A stretch of 64,000 nt of DNA, taken from the NCBI RefSeq assembly GCF_014648415.1, contig NZ_BMRB01000002.1, positions 827,260 through 891,259 of the forward strand. The letters are read 5' to 3'. The translations under genes were made by a program, and so were the position numbers. The notes beneath the pieces are model-generated. The model searched no databases and was not told the DNA's origin. It was given only the letters and a program-made list of their open reading frames with translations. Each line of letters begins with the position of its first letter. The stretch's first letter is position 1. Positions 52,390 to 60,889 of this stretch are shown here, piece by piece. Origin of the DNA: Actinokineospora fastidiosa (GTDB lineage: Bacteria; Actinomycetota; Actinomycetes; Mycobacteriales; Pseudonocardiaceae).

Positions 52390-53177
52390 AGCTGGCTGAT
52401 CACCCCGCCGTCGATGATGAACTCGGCGCCGGTGAGGTTGTTCGGCGAGGCGGCGAACGCGATCAGCCGCGCCACCTCCTCCGGCGTCGTGATCCGCCCG
52501 GTGGCCGCGCCCAGGTTCGCGATCGTCTCGGCGGCGAACTCCGCGTGCCCTCGGCCCTGCTCGCGGGCCAGCCGCGCGATGAGCCCGTCGTCGTCGGTCC
52601 ACACCCCGGTGTTGACGGGGCCGGGCGAGACCGTCAGCGCCCGCACGCCCTGGGGCCCGTACTGGCGGGCGACGACCTTGGTGAACGCGTTGAGCGCGGC
52701 CTTGGCGACGGCGTAGTCGAACGGCCCCGTGGTGATGTCGCGCGCGGCGATCGAGGAGACGTTGACGACCACGCCCCCGCGCTCGACCAGGCTCGGCAGC
52801 GCCGCCCGGACCGCCCGCAGCGCGCTGTAGAAGTGCAGCTCGAACGTGCGGTGCCAGGCGCTCTCCGGAAGGTCGAGCAGCGAGGTGAGCGCGCCCTGGG
52901 AGATCTCGTCCGTGCTGCCGACGCCGACGTTGTTGACCAGGATGTCGATGCCGCCGAGTTCGGCGAGCGCCTGTCCGACCAGTGTGGCCGGACCGTCCGG
53001 TGTGGACAGGTCGACGGTGATCGGGATCGCGCCGGTCTCCTTCAGCTCAGGGGTGACGGTCCGCGAGCCGCTCACCACGGTCACGCCCTCGTCGACGAGC
53101 AGCCGGACGGTGGCCAGGCCGATCCCCTTGCTGCCGCCGGTCACGACGGCGGTCTTGCCCGACAGGTTCAGGTCCAT
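52386..53177 (-). CDS. Short-chain dehydrogenase/reductase
   Basis: A 263-residue classical SDR: cofactor motif VTGGSKGIGLATVRL, NNVG (ILVNNVGVG), Ser in VVVNVSSIAA, and YxxxK in FDYAVAKAALNAF, then SPGPVNT. It uses NAD(P)H; the first-strand loop SGSRT hints at NADPH. The substrate is unknown. It follows the DHA2 exporter gene by 11 bp, and both are probably controlled by the divergent TetR. Strong SD (AGGAGAACC). Confidence 0.9.
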   Translation of the reverse strand: MDLNLSGKTAVVTGGSKGIGLATVRLLVDEGVTVVSGSRTVTPELKETGAIPITVDLSTPDGPATLVGQALAELGGIDILVNNVGVGSTDEISQGALTSLLDLPESAWHRTFELHFYSALRAVRAALPSLVERGGVVVNVSSIAARDITTGPFDYAVAKAALNAFTKVVARQYGPQGVRALTVSPGPVNTGVWTDDDGLIARLAREQGRGHAEFAAETIANLGAATGRITTPEEVARLIAFAASPNNLTGAEFIIDGGVISQL

Positions 53178-53188
53178 GGTGGTTCTCC

Positions 53189-54580
53189 TCAGCTCCGGCG
53201 GGCGCGCAGGCCCAGCAGGGTGACGGCCGTGCCGACGACGGCGACGGCCAGGGGGACGAGCAGCGCGGCCCGGAACCCGGACAGCAGCGCGGCGGGCGAG
53301 CCGTCGCCCGCGTTGAGCTGCAGCACGACGGTGGCCGCGGCCAGGGCGAGCGCGGGGCCGACCTGGAAGGAGGTGTTGACGATCCCGCCGGCCAGGCCCT
53401 GCTCGTGCGCGGGCACGCCCTGGGTGGCCGCCATGTTGAGCGGGCCGTAGGCGAGGGTGAACGCGAACCCGGCGAGCAGGAACGCGGGCAGCATCGCCAG
53501 GTAGCCCGAGTCCAGGCCGATGGGCAGCAGCAGGACGTAGGCCGCGACCGCGGCGAAGAGCCCGGCGGCCACGACCGGCGTCGTGCCGAACCGGTTGACC
53601 AGCGGCGCGGCCACCCTCGGGGCCAGCACCGCGGTCACCACGCCGCCGGGCAGCACCGCCAGGCCGGTCTCCAGCGCCGACCAGCCGCGCAGGTCCTGCA
53701 TGTAGAGGGTGAGGACGAACAGCGCGCTGACCCAGCCGCCGAGCAGCGACATCGCGCCGACGTTGGCCCGCATGAGCGCGGGCGAGCGCAGCAGCGACAG
53801 CCGCACCAGCGGGTGCGCCGTGCGCTTCTCCACGACGACGAACAGCGTGAACAGCGCAGCGGACACGCCCAGCGCGATCAGCGTCGCCCAGCCCCACTCG
53901 TGCGCCTGGACGAGGGCGAGCACGAGGGCCAGCAGGGCGCCCGTGCTGGTCACCGCGCCCAGCACGTCGAACCGCGACGTGCGCTCGGGCGCCTCGCCGA
54001 CGGGCACCAGCGCGATGCCCGCCGCCAGCGTCAGCAGGGCCATGACGACCGGCGCGAAGAACACCCACCGCCAGTCCACTTCGGTCAGCACGCCGCCGAC
54101 GACCAGGCCCATGGAGAAGCCGGTGGCGCCGGTCGCGGTGTAGAGCGCGAGCGCCTTGTTGCGTGCGGGGCCCTCCGCGAAGCTGGTCGTGATGATCGAC
54201 AGGCCAGCGGGCAGGGTGAACGCCGCGCTGATCCCGGTCACCAGCCGGGCGGCGACGAGCAGCGGGCCGTCGTCGGCGAACCCGCCGAGGGCCGACGCCG
54301 CGGTGAAGAAGCCCAGCGACACCAGGAACACCCGCCGCCTGCCGAAGAGGTCGGCCGCGCGCCCGCCGAGCAGCAGGAACCCGCCGAAGCCCAGCACGTA
54401 GGCGCTGACCACCCACTGCAGCGCGCCGGGCCCCATCCCCAGGTCGGCGCCGATGGAGGGCAGCGCCACCCCCTTCATCGACACGTCCAGCGCGTCCAGG
54501 AACAACGCGCCGCACAGGACCAGCAGCGCGCCCCTGGCGCGGCCGGTGAGCCTGTCCCCCTCGACCGTGATCACGGTCAT
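53189..54580 (-). CDS. DHA2-type MFS multidrug exporter (14 TM)
   Basis: A 463-residue MFS protein with about 14 helices. Family marks: FLDALDVSMKGVALPSIGADL in helix 1, GGRAADLFGRRRVFLVSL (motif A), and LPAGLSIITTSFAEGPARNKAL. Proton-driven drug efflux of the LfrA/EmrB type. Divergent from a TetR repressor with three operator palindromes between them, the classical efflux arrangement. Confidence 0.9.
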   Translation of the reverse strand: MTVITVEGDRLTGRARGALLVLCGALFLDALDVSMKGVALPSIGADLGMGPGALQWVVSAYVLGFGGFLLLGGRAADLFGRRRVFLVSLGFFTAASALGGFADDGPLLVAARLVTGISAAFTLPAGLSIITTSFAEGPARNKALALYTATGATGFSMGLVVGGVLTEVDWRWVFFAPVVMALLTLAAGIALVPVGEAPERTSRFDVLGAVTSTGALLALVLALVQAHEWGWATLIALGVSAALFTLFVVVEKRTAHPLVRLSLLRSPALMRANVGAMSLLGGWVSALFVLTLYMQDLRGWSALETGLAVLPGGVVTAVLAPRVAAPLVNRFGTTPVVAAGLFAAVAAYVLLLPIGLDSGYLAMLPAFLLAGFAFTLAYGPLNMAATQGVPAHEQGLAGGIVNTSFQVGPALALAAATVVLQLNAGDGSPAALLSGFRAALLVPLAVAVVGTAVTLLGLRARRS

Positions 54581-54600
54581 CGAACACTCCCCTCAGATTT

Positions 54601-54616
54601 CGGACCGACCGGTCCG
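54601..54616. promoter_or_regulatory. TetR operator 1
   Basis: CGGACCGACCGGTCCG: half sites CGGACC/GGTCCG with a 4-bp spacer, 21 bp upstream of the exporter start. Confidence 0.7.
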
Positions 54617-54631
54617 GGACCGATCGGTCCG
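54616..54631. promoter_or_regulatory. TetR operator 2
   Basis: GGACCGATCGGTCC (54617-54630) is a perfect 14-bp palindrome abutting operator 1. Confidence 0.7.
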
Positions 54632-54668
54632 AATCCTTCGGGATGATCAGCGCTCGTGTCAAGGCTTA

Positions 54669-54684
54669 CGGACCGGGCGGTCCG
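54669..54684. promoter_or_regulatory. TetR operator 3
   Basis: CGGACCGGGCGGTCCG, the same half sites, ends 15 bp ahead of the TetR start codon and would give autoregulation. Confidence 0.7.
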
Positions 54685-54698
54685 ATATAGTGGGAAGC

Positions 54699-55286
54699 AT
54701 GCCGAGGAAGCCCAGTCCCGACGCGCGGGAGCGCATCCTGGATGTCGCCACCCGGCTGTTCACCGCGCATGGCGTGCACGCTGTGGGGATGCAGCAGGTG
54801 ATCGACGAGTTCGGCTGCGGCAAGAACCTGCTCTACCGGGAGTTCGCGGGCAAGGACGACCTCGTCGTGGCCTATCTCACCCGCTGCCGGGACACGTGGG
54901 CGTGTATGTACGAGCAGGCGGGCGTCGGCCGCGAGGACGACCCGGCGGGCCACCTGGTCGCGCTGGTCGAGTTGACCGCGGCGAAGGTGCTGGAGCCGGA
55001 CTACCGAGGCTGCGGCATCCACAACACGCACGCGGAGTTCCCCGACCCCGCCCACCCCGCGCACAAGGTCGCCGCCGAGCACTTCGCGACCATGCGCGAG
55101 CGCCTACTGGACCTGGCGACCCGCGCGGGCGCCCGCGACCCCGAGACCTTGACCGACCGGATCCTGCTGATCATCGAGGGCATCTACACCAACGGCCTCG
55201 CCCAGGGCCGAAACGGCGCCGCCCGCGCAGCGGGCGCCTTCGCCGAAGAGGTCGTCCGCAGCGCACTGGCCGATCGGTCGGCCTGA
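54699..55286 (+). CDS. TetR-family repressor of the exporter/SDR pair
   Basis: A 195-residue TetR protein. HTH at about 8-55 (RERILDVATRLFTAHGVHAVGMQQVIDEFGCGKNLLYREFAGKDDLV). The C-terminal domain carries Cys and His (YRGCGIHNTHAEFPDPAHPAH), which could sense thiols or metals. Divergent from the exporter, with three CGGACC-N4-GGTCCG sites in between. ATG 54699 with GGGAAG nearby. Confidence 0.87.
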   Translation: MPRKPSPDARERILDVATRLFTAHGVHAVGMQQVIDEFGCGKNLLYREFAGKDDLVVAYLTRCRDTWACMYEQAGVGREDDPAGHLVALVELTAAKVLEPDYRGCGIHNTHAEFPDPAHPAHKVAAEHFATMRERLLDLATRAGARDPETLTDRILLIIEGIYTNGLAQGRNGAARAAGAFAEEVVRSALADRSA

Positions 55287-55309
55287 CCTACGACGCCGCC
55301 CACACGGCA

Positions 55310-55500
55310 CGAACCTTCGCGCCGAGATCGCCCACGCCTGCTGCCGGAACAATCGACCCGACCCACCGCGCGGCGGAACCTTCACCGCCGAGATCGCCCA
55401 CAGCCCACTGCCGGAACGATCGGCCCGATCTATCGCGGGCGAACGCCTTCACCGATGTGGGCGACCGCGCCGTCGGAACGATCGGCCTGACCTACCGCCC
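55310..55500. repeat. Three degenerate ~66-bp tandem units
   Basis: A unit GAACCTTCRCCGCCGAGATCG...GCCGGAACRATCGRCC repeats three times at a period near 66 bp between the TetR gene and the next gene (convergent). Copies are 70-85% alike by eye. Non-coding remnants. Confidence 0.6.
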
Positions 55501-56037
55501 GCGTCCGCTCAGGAAGTCCGCCAGCAGCCGCTCCAGCGGCACCGAGCCGGTCGGGGCCTCCACCGACAGCGGCGCCGGGAACACCTGCCACCCGGCGATG
55601 CGCGCCGTCACCGCAGGCGCGCCCGGGCCGCGTCGTGACAGCGGCTGTAGTGCGGCGTCGGTCTGCTTGCCCACCGGCTCGTAGATCGGGTGCACGGTCG
55701 TGCCGTGGATGGAGACGGCGAGGGTCGGGTCGATCAGCCAGCCGCGCAGTTCGCCGGGGAACTCCAGCAGCTCGTACCGCACCGTGTAGCCGCTCGGCAG
55801 CGTGTGGCGCTGGGCGCGGGGCAGCTTCTCCGCGCGCTCGACCGGCAGCGGGACGGGCAGCACCGACGCGGCGTACGCGCTGACCGGGAACTCCCTGACC
55901 GCCCGGTCGACCCGCGCGACCCGCTCGTGGTCGACCGTCTCGGCCTCCCGCCGCTGCAGCTCGTAGCGGGCGAGCAGGTGCGCGTGGCGGGCCCCCGGCT
56001 CCAGCGGCGCGTCCGCACCCATCGACATGGTCCACAT
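55492..56037 (-). CDS. Hypothetical protein, 181 aa
   Basis: No family recognised. A soluble protein with a charged helix (ELQRREAETVDHERVARVDR) followed by short strands (YTVRYELLEFPGELRGWLIDP, TARIAGWQVFP). Codon use matches its neighbours. ATG 56037 follows TGGAAG; two further ATGs lie at codons 4 and 6. Divergent from the P450 gene across 161 bp. Confidence 0.6.
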   Translation of the reverse strand: MWTMSMGADAPLEPGARHAHLLARYELQRREAETVDHERVARVDRAVREFPVSAYAASVLPVPLPVERAEKLPRAQRHTLPSGYTVRYELLEFPGELRGWLIDPTLAVSIHGTTVHPIYEPVGKQTDAALQPLSRRGPGAPAVTARIAGWQVFPAPLSVEAPTGSVPLERLLADFLSGRGR

Positions 56038-56198
56038 CGTACTTCCACCCGATCAGCGGATTGCCCCGGCCGGGCCGTGGGGTCGGGGCGTCAGCGTTGC
56101 GTAAAAATGATCTTGCCCACTGCGAAAACTTTCCCCGTGATCGTGTTCGGCTCGCTACAGTGGGTGGTGTCAGCCCTTCACGACGATTGGGGACGTCA

Positions 56199-57452
56199 AT
56201 GACTGGGGCAACCACCACACCCGACCGCGCCGAACCGAGCTTCCGCCTGCCGCTGCCGCGGCCGTTCTTCGACCGCGACACCCCGTTCGACCCGCCCGCC
56301 GCGCTGCGCGAGCAGGCCGCGAAGGGACCGGTCGCCGAGGTGACCAACGGCGAGGGGACGAAGGTCTGGCTGGTCAGCGGGCACGCCGAGGCGCGCGCCG
56401 TGCTCAGCGACACCCGGTTCAGCTCCGATCTGCGCAGGCTGGTCTCGCGCATGGACGGGCTGACCGACGAGCAGCGCGACGACCTGATGTCGGAGGAGTC
56501 CTCGGCGGGCTCGTTCATCTCGATGGACCCGCCCGACCACACCCGCTACCGCAAGCTGCTCACCGGCCAGTTCACGGTGCGGCGCATGCGGATGCTGGAG
56601 CCGAGGATCGCCGAGATCGTCGACGAGCGGATCGACGCGATGCTCGCGGGCGGCACCAGCGCCGACCTCGTCGCCGAGTTCGCCCTGCCGGTGCCGTCGC
56701 TGGTGATCTGCGAACTGCTCGGCGTGCCCTACGAGCAGCGCGCGGAGTTCCAGGAGTGCGCGGCCAAGCTGCTGGCGCTGGACGTGCCGATCAGCGAGGT
56801 CCTGACGCTGCGCGACCGGCTCCAGGACTTCATGCGCGGCCTGGTGCTGCAGAAGCGGCGGGCGCCCGGCGACGACCTGATCTCCGGGTTGATCACCAAC
56901 AGCGACCTCAACGACAACGAGCTGGTCAACATCGCCAACCTGCTGCTGATCGCGGGCCACGAGACCACGGCGAACATGCTGGGCCTCGGGACCTTCGCGC
57001 TGCTGGAGCACCCGGAGGAGCTCGCCGCGCTGCGGGCGAACCCGGAGCTGGCCGACCGCGCCGTCGAGGAGCTGCTGCGGCACCTGTCGATCATCCACGC
57101 CGGACCGTCCCGGGTCGCCACCGAGGACATCGAGGTCGGCGGCGTGCTGATCCCGGAGGGCAGCACGGTCATGATCTCGGTCCCGGCCGCCAACCGCGAC
57201 CCCGGCCACTGGGCCGACCCGGCAGCGCTGGACGTGGCCCGCGAGCGCGGGCCGCACCTGGCGTTCGGGCACGGCGTGCACCAGTGCCTCGGGCAGCAGC
57301 TGGCCAGGATCGAGATGACCATCGGCCTGACCAAGCTGCTGGCCAGGCTCCCGGGGCTGCGGCTGGCCGTGCCCGCCGAGGACGTGCCGCTGCGCACGGA
57401 CATGGCGATCTACGGCGTGCACGCGCTCCCGGTCGCCTGGGACGCGCCGTGA
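56199..57452 (+). CDS. Cytochrome P450
   Basis: A 417-residue bacterial class-I P450. I-helix oxygen motif AGHETT (252-257), K-helix ExxR (E291-LL-R294), and haem loop AFGHGVHQCLGQQLAR with axial Cys363. SMDPPDHTRYRKLL is the usual C-helix region. It resembles CYP105/CYP107-type oxidases of actinomycete secondary metabolism. A 3Fe-4S ferredoxin gene overlaps its stop (GTGA), giving its electron donor. Substrate unknown. A diverged 56-bp copy of its codons 159-176 lies 1.6 kb downstream. Confidence 0.94.
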   Translation: MTGATTTPDRAEPSFRLPLPRPFFDRDTPFDPPAALREQAAKGPVAEVTNGEGTKVWLVSGHAEARAVLSDTRFSSDLRRLVSRMDGLTDEQRDDLMSEESSAGSFISMDPPDHTRYRKLLTGQFTVRRMRMLEPRIAEIVDERIDAMLAGGTSADLVAEFALPVPSLVICELLGVPYEQRAEFQECAAKLLALDVPISEVLTLRDRLQDFMRGLVLQKRRAPGDDLISGLITNSDLNDNELVNIANLLLIAGHETTANMLGLGTFALLEHPEELAALRANPELADRAVEELLRHLSIIHAGPSRVATEDIEVGGVLIPEGSTVMISVPAANRDPGHWADPAALDVARERGPHLAFGHGVHQCLGQQLARIEMTIGLTKLLARLPGLRLAVPAEDVPLRTDMAIYGVHALPVAWDAP

Positions 57453-57643
57453 CCGTCCGCGCGGACACCTCGGTGTGCATCGGGGCCGGGCTGTGCGCCC
57501 TGCGCGCGCCGAAGGTGTTCGACCAGGACGAGAGCGACGGCACCGTGGTCCTGTTGGGCCAGCCCGGGGCCGACGACCTTCCCGCTGTGCGGGAAGCCGT
57601 CGACCAATGTCCTTCCGGGGCCATTGAGTTGAGCGGGGATTGA
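57449..57643 (+). CDS. 3Fe-4S-type ferredoxin for the P450
   Basis: A 64-residue ferredoxin with CIGAGLC...CPSGAI: the second Cys of the 4Fe-4S pattern is replaced, as in P450 partners SuaB/SoyB, so a 3Fe-4S cluster is expected. It starts at the GTG that overlaps the P450 stop. Confidence 0.9.
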   Translation: MTVRADTSVCIGAGLCALRAPKVFDQDESDGTVVLLGQPGADDLPAVREAVDQCPSGAIELSGD

Positions 57644-57658
57644 CATAACATCCCCGGC

Positions 57659-58240
57659 GTGGAAACCGGTGGAGGCCTGCGCGAGCGGAAGAAGGCGGCG
57701 ACCAGACAGGCGCTGCACGAGGCCGCGGTCGCACTGACGCTCGCGCACGGCCTCGACCGGGTCACCGTCGAGGCCATCGCCGACGCCGCGATGGTGTCCC
57801 GGCGGACGTTCTCCAACTACTTCGGCGGCAAGGAGCAGGCGCTCCTCTACGACGACCGCCGCCGGATGGCCCAGCTGGTCACCATGGTCCGCGAGCGCCC
57901 GGCCGAGGACACCCCGTGGCAGGCGCTCACCGCCGCCGCGCTGGACCTGTGCGCGGAGTTCAGCGACCCGGACCGGCTGGCCAAGATGCGCGCGCTGCGC
58001 AAGCACCCGTCGCTGTTATCCGAGCAGATAGCCCTGTTCACCGCCACCGAGGACGATCTGGCCGACGCGATCTCCGCGCGCATGCCCGACGCCGACCCGC
58101 TGCGGCCCCGGCTGATGGCCGCGGCGTTCCTGACCGCGCTGCGGGTCGCCAGCCACCTGTGGGAGGACGAGCCCGACGCGGCCCCGTTGACCGACCAGGT
58201 CGCCGACGTGCTCGCGGCCATGGCCCTGCCGTTCGACTGA
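57659..58240 (+). CDS. TetR-family regulator
   Basis: A 193-residue TetR protein. HTH at about 12-58 (ATRQALHEAAVALTLAHGLDRVTVEAIADAAMVSRRTFSNYFGGKEQAL). It follows the ferredoxin gene by 15 bp and may regulate the P450-ferredoxin unit. GTG start. Its last codons (TGCCGTTCGACTGAG) are duplicated 107 bp downstream. Confidence 0.86.
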   Translation: METGGGLRERKKAATRQALHEAAVALTLAHGLDRVTVEAIADAAMVSRRTFSNYFGGKEQALLYDDRRRMAQLVTMVRERPAEDTPWQALTAAALDLCAEFSDPDRLAKMRALRKHPSLLSEQIALFTATEDDLADAISARMPDADPLRPRLMAAAFLTALRVASHLWEDEPDAAPLTDQVADVLAAMALPFD

Positions 58241-58348
58241 GCCCTGCCGACCGACTGAGCCGTGCCGAGTTCGCACTTCCGGTGCCGTCGCCGGTGGCCT
58301 GCTAACTGCTCGGCGTGCCGCCCGCCTGAGCCGTGCCGTTCGACTGAG
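58227..58348 (+). repeat. 15-bp direct repeats bracketing a P450 remnant
   Basis: TGCCGTTCGACTGAG at 58227-58241 and 58334-58348, plus a diverged copy near 58245-58258. The first copy is the end of the TetR gene. Confidence 0.75.
58264..58325 (+). pseudogene. Short cytochrome P450 gene remnant
   Basis: 56 bp (58264-58319) match P450 positions 56673-56728 with 50 identical bases. Translation gives EFALPVPSPVAC-stop-LLGVPP against EFALPVPSLVICELLGVPY in the intact enzyme. The Glu codon has become TAA. It is too short to function and looks like a scar of a duplication or of a second P450. Confidence 0.7.
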
Positions 58349-58357
58349 GACGTCCGA

Positions 58358-58981
58358 TTAGGACTCGAAGCGGTCCGGGTCGCCCGCGCCGCGGCGCAGG
58401 ACGACCGGCTCGTCGTCGGAGAAGTCGACCACGGTGGTCGGCTCGGTGCCGCAGTCGCCGGAGTCCACGACGGCGTCGAGCACGTGGTCGAGCGCCTCCT
58501 TGATCTCCCAGCCCTGGGTCATCGGCTCGGCCTCGTCGGGCAGCAGCAGCGTGCTCGACAGCATGGGCTCGCCGAGTTCGGCCAGCAGCGCCTGGGCGAC
58601 CGGGTGCTGCGGGATGCGCGCGCCGACCGTGCGCTTCTTCGGGTGCATCAGCCTGCGGGGGACCTCTTTGGTCGCGGGCAGGATGAACGTGTAGCTGCCC
58701 GGCGTCGCGGCCTTGATGGCGCGGAAGACGGTGTTGCCCACGTGCGCGAACTGTCCGAGCTGGGCGAAGTCGCGGCACATCAGGGTGAAGTGGTGGCGGT
58801 CGTCGAGGCCGCGGATCGAGCGGATGCGGTCGATGCCGTCCCGGTTGCCGAGCACGCAGCCCAACGCGTAGCAGGAGTCGGTCGGGTAGGCGATGAGGCC
58901 GTCGGCGCGCAGGAGGTCGACCACCTGGCTGATCGAGCGCCGCTGGGGGTTGTCCGGGTGCACGTCGAAGTACTTCGCCAT
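58358..58981 (-). CDS. YciO-type threonylcarbamoyl-AMP synthase-like protein
   Basis: A 207-residue Sua5/YciO/YrdC-fold protein. Signatures: GLIAYPTDSCYALGCVLGN (the PT(D/E)T-like nucleotide loop), IRGLDDRHHFTLMCRDFAQL, SYTFILPATKEVPRRL, KKRTVGARIPQHP. The SKR-type motif places it nearer YciO than TsaC/Sua5, so a role in tRNA t6A synthesis is possible but not sure. ATG 58981. Monocistronic. Confidence 0.87.
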   Translation of the reverse strand: MAKYFDVHPDNPQRRSISQVVDLLRADGLIAYPTDSCYALGCVLGNRDGIDRIRSIRGLDDRHHFTLMCRDFAQLGQFAHVGNTVFRAIKAATPGSYTFILPATKEVPRRLMHPKKRTVGARIPQHPVAQALLAELGEPMLSSTLLLPDEAEPMTQGWEIKEALDHVLDAVVDSGDCGTEPTTVVDFSDDEPVVLRRGAGDPDRFES

Positions 58982-59176
58982 GCGCTGGAGCTTACGGACC
59001 ATTACCCGAAAGTGCCGCATCCCGGCCAGGACGACTACCCAAAGTCGATCAACTAGGCGGTTCGGGTGGGACACACGACATCCTATCCGGCGACTATTGG
59101 GCTCCCCCGCCCGCTGCTAGCTTCGCGGAGGTCACCCGGTGACGTGCCGAATCGGACTGTGAGCGGAGACCGGCGA

Positions 59177-60205
59177 ATGACCCTCGATGTGCGCCCCAGC
59201 GCCCGTGACGTGCTGTCCCACGGCCGCGCGCTGTTCGACCCCGCGCTGCGTGCGGCGGTGGACAGGCTGCCCGGAACCATGCGGCACATCGCCGGCTACC
59301 ACTTCGGCTGGTGGGACGCCGACGGCACGCAGCTCGACGCCGACCAGGGCAAGGCGATCCGGCCGACGATGACGCTGTGCTCGGCCGCCGCCGTCGGCGG
59401 CGCGGTCGCCGACGCCGTCCCCGCCGCGGTCGCGGTGGAGTTGGTGCACAACTTCACGCTGCTGCACGACGACGTCATGGACCGCGACCGCACCCGGCGG
59501 CACCGCGCCACGGCGTGGTGCGTGTTCGGCACGGGCCAGGCGATCCTGGCGGGCGACGCGCTGCTGACGCTGGCGTACGAGGTCCTGGCCGAGGACGGCC
59601 ACCCGGCGTTCCGCCCCGCGGCGACCGCGCTGTCCCACGCCGTGCTGGCGGTGCAGGACGGGCAGGCGGCGGACCTGTCGTTCGAGACGCGCACGGACGT
59701 GACGCTGCCCGAGTGCGTGCGCATGGCGCAGCAGAAGACGGCGGCGCTGCTCGGCTGCGCTACCGGCCTGGGCGCGCTGTACGGCGGCGGCACCCCGGAA
59801 CAGGTCGCCCACCTGCGCTCGTTCGGCGAGCACATCGGCCTGGCCTTCCAGTTGGTCGACGACCTCCTCGGCATCTGGGGCGACCCGGAGGTGACCGGCA
59901 AACCGGTGCACTCGGACCTGGTGAGCCGCAAGAAGTCCCTCCCGGTGGTCGCCGCGCTGCGCACCACGTCCCCGGCGGCGGACCGCCTGGCCGAGCTGTA
60001 CCTGACCCCCGACCCCCTGGCCCCCGCAACCGCCGCGACCGCCGCCGACCTGGTCGCCGAGGCGGGCGGCCGCGCCTGGTGCCGCGACGAAATCGCCACC
60101 CACCACGCCCGAGCCGCCGAATCCCTCCGCCTGGGCGCGGTGAACGAACGCCCGGCGGCGGAACTCTCGGCCCTGGCGGACCTGATCACCCACCGCGACC
60201 ACTAG
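59177..60205 (+). CDS. Polyprenyl diphosphate synthase (GGPP-type)
   Basis: A 342-residue all-trans prenyltransferase. First Asp-rich motif LLHDDVMDRDRTRRH, second QLVDDLLGIWGDPE, Lys in DQGKAIRPTM and DLVSRKKSLPV. Chain length is probably C20-C25, judged by the small residues before the first motif, but this is uncertain. It makes a linear isoprenoid diphosphate from IPP and an allylic starter. No terpene cyclase is adjacent. ATG 59177 with GGAG. Confidence 0.9.
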   Translation: MTLDVRPSARDVLSHGRALFDPALRAAVDRLPGTMRHIAGYHFGWWDADGTQLDADQGKAIRPTMTLCSAAAVGGAVADAVPAAVAVELVHNFTLLHDDVMDRDRTRRHRATAWCVFGTGQAILAGDALLTLAYEVLAEDGHPAFRPAATALSHAVLAVQDGQAADLSFETRTDVTLPECVRMAQQKTAALLGCATGLGALYGGGTPEQVAHLRSFGEHIGLAFQLVDDLLGIWGDPEVTGKPVHSDLVSRKKSLPVVAALRTTSPAADRLAELYLTPDPLAPATAATAADLVAEAGGRAWCRDEIATHHARAAESLRLGAVNERPAAELSALADLITHRDH

Positions 60206-60889
60206 GGCTTCCACACCAGCCTCGGGGGGCTGGAGGGGATAACAGTCGCGCCATGACCCGACCACCCGGAACACGCATGAGTGATGCTCGTGCCGGGCGG
60301 AGAGCGGCTGGCTCCCACACCACACCGGGTCCTCGGCCGATGGGTTTCGCGCTTTACCCACCAAGGACGGGGATTGGTGCAGCCCAGCGCTGCTGGCGGG
60401 AGCCACACTCGGCCACGCATGGAAGGCGATCGTGCCCGATGGAGAGCAGCTGGCTCCCCACACCACACCGGGCCCTCGGCGAAAGGTCTCTCCCGCGCCT
60501 TACCGCCAAGCGGGACCGGAGTGCAGCCTGCACTGCTGGTCGGCGGAAGCCACCTGAGATCGCACTCGGCCGGGACCACGGTCGCTGCAGGTGGGCAGCG
60601 CGGTAGCGCGGGCAAGGTTGCTGCTGGTCGCCGAGTGCGCCGTCGGCGGGCTGGCCCCCACTGCGCGCGGCCCTGTTGATGCTGGAGACAGTGCAGGCAC
60701 GGTCTGGTCGTGGCCCGGGAAGGCCGGGCGGTGTTCGCGGTCGTTGTGGTGCCCGCCGGTCCGGTTCCACCCCGCTCGTCCCCCTCCCCATGCCCCTGCA
60801 CCCCGCCTCGCTCCGGCCGTGCGGTCGGGCTTGGGTCCGTTGTGGTGGGATCAGGTGGTCCGCAGCGGTGAATCGGGGGTCGTGATCGC
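60206..60889. other. Repeat-rich non-coding region, 684 bp
   Basis: No gene with acceptable codon pattern, SD and start. It contains the two long tandem units at 60299-60580. The last 100 bp are less repetitive and should carry the promoter of the ABC1 kinase gene. Confidence 0.55.
60299..60580. repeat. Two diverged ~142-bp tandem units
   Basis: The unit starts GGAGAGCRGCTGGCTCC at 60299 and again at 60441. Shared blocks include ACACCACACCGGG and CTCGGC, a following TTACC-CCAAG block, TGCAGCC and the end CACTCGGCC. Copies are about 70-75% alike by eye. Confidence 0.7.
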
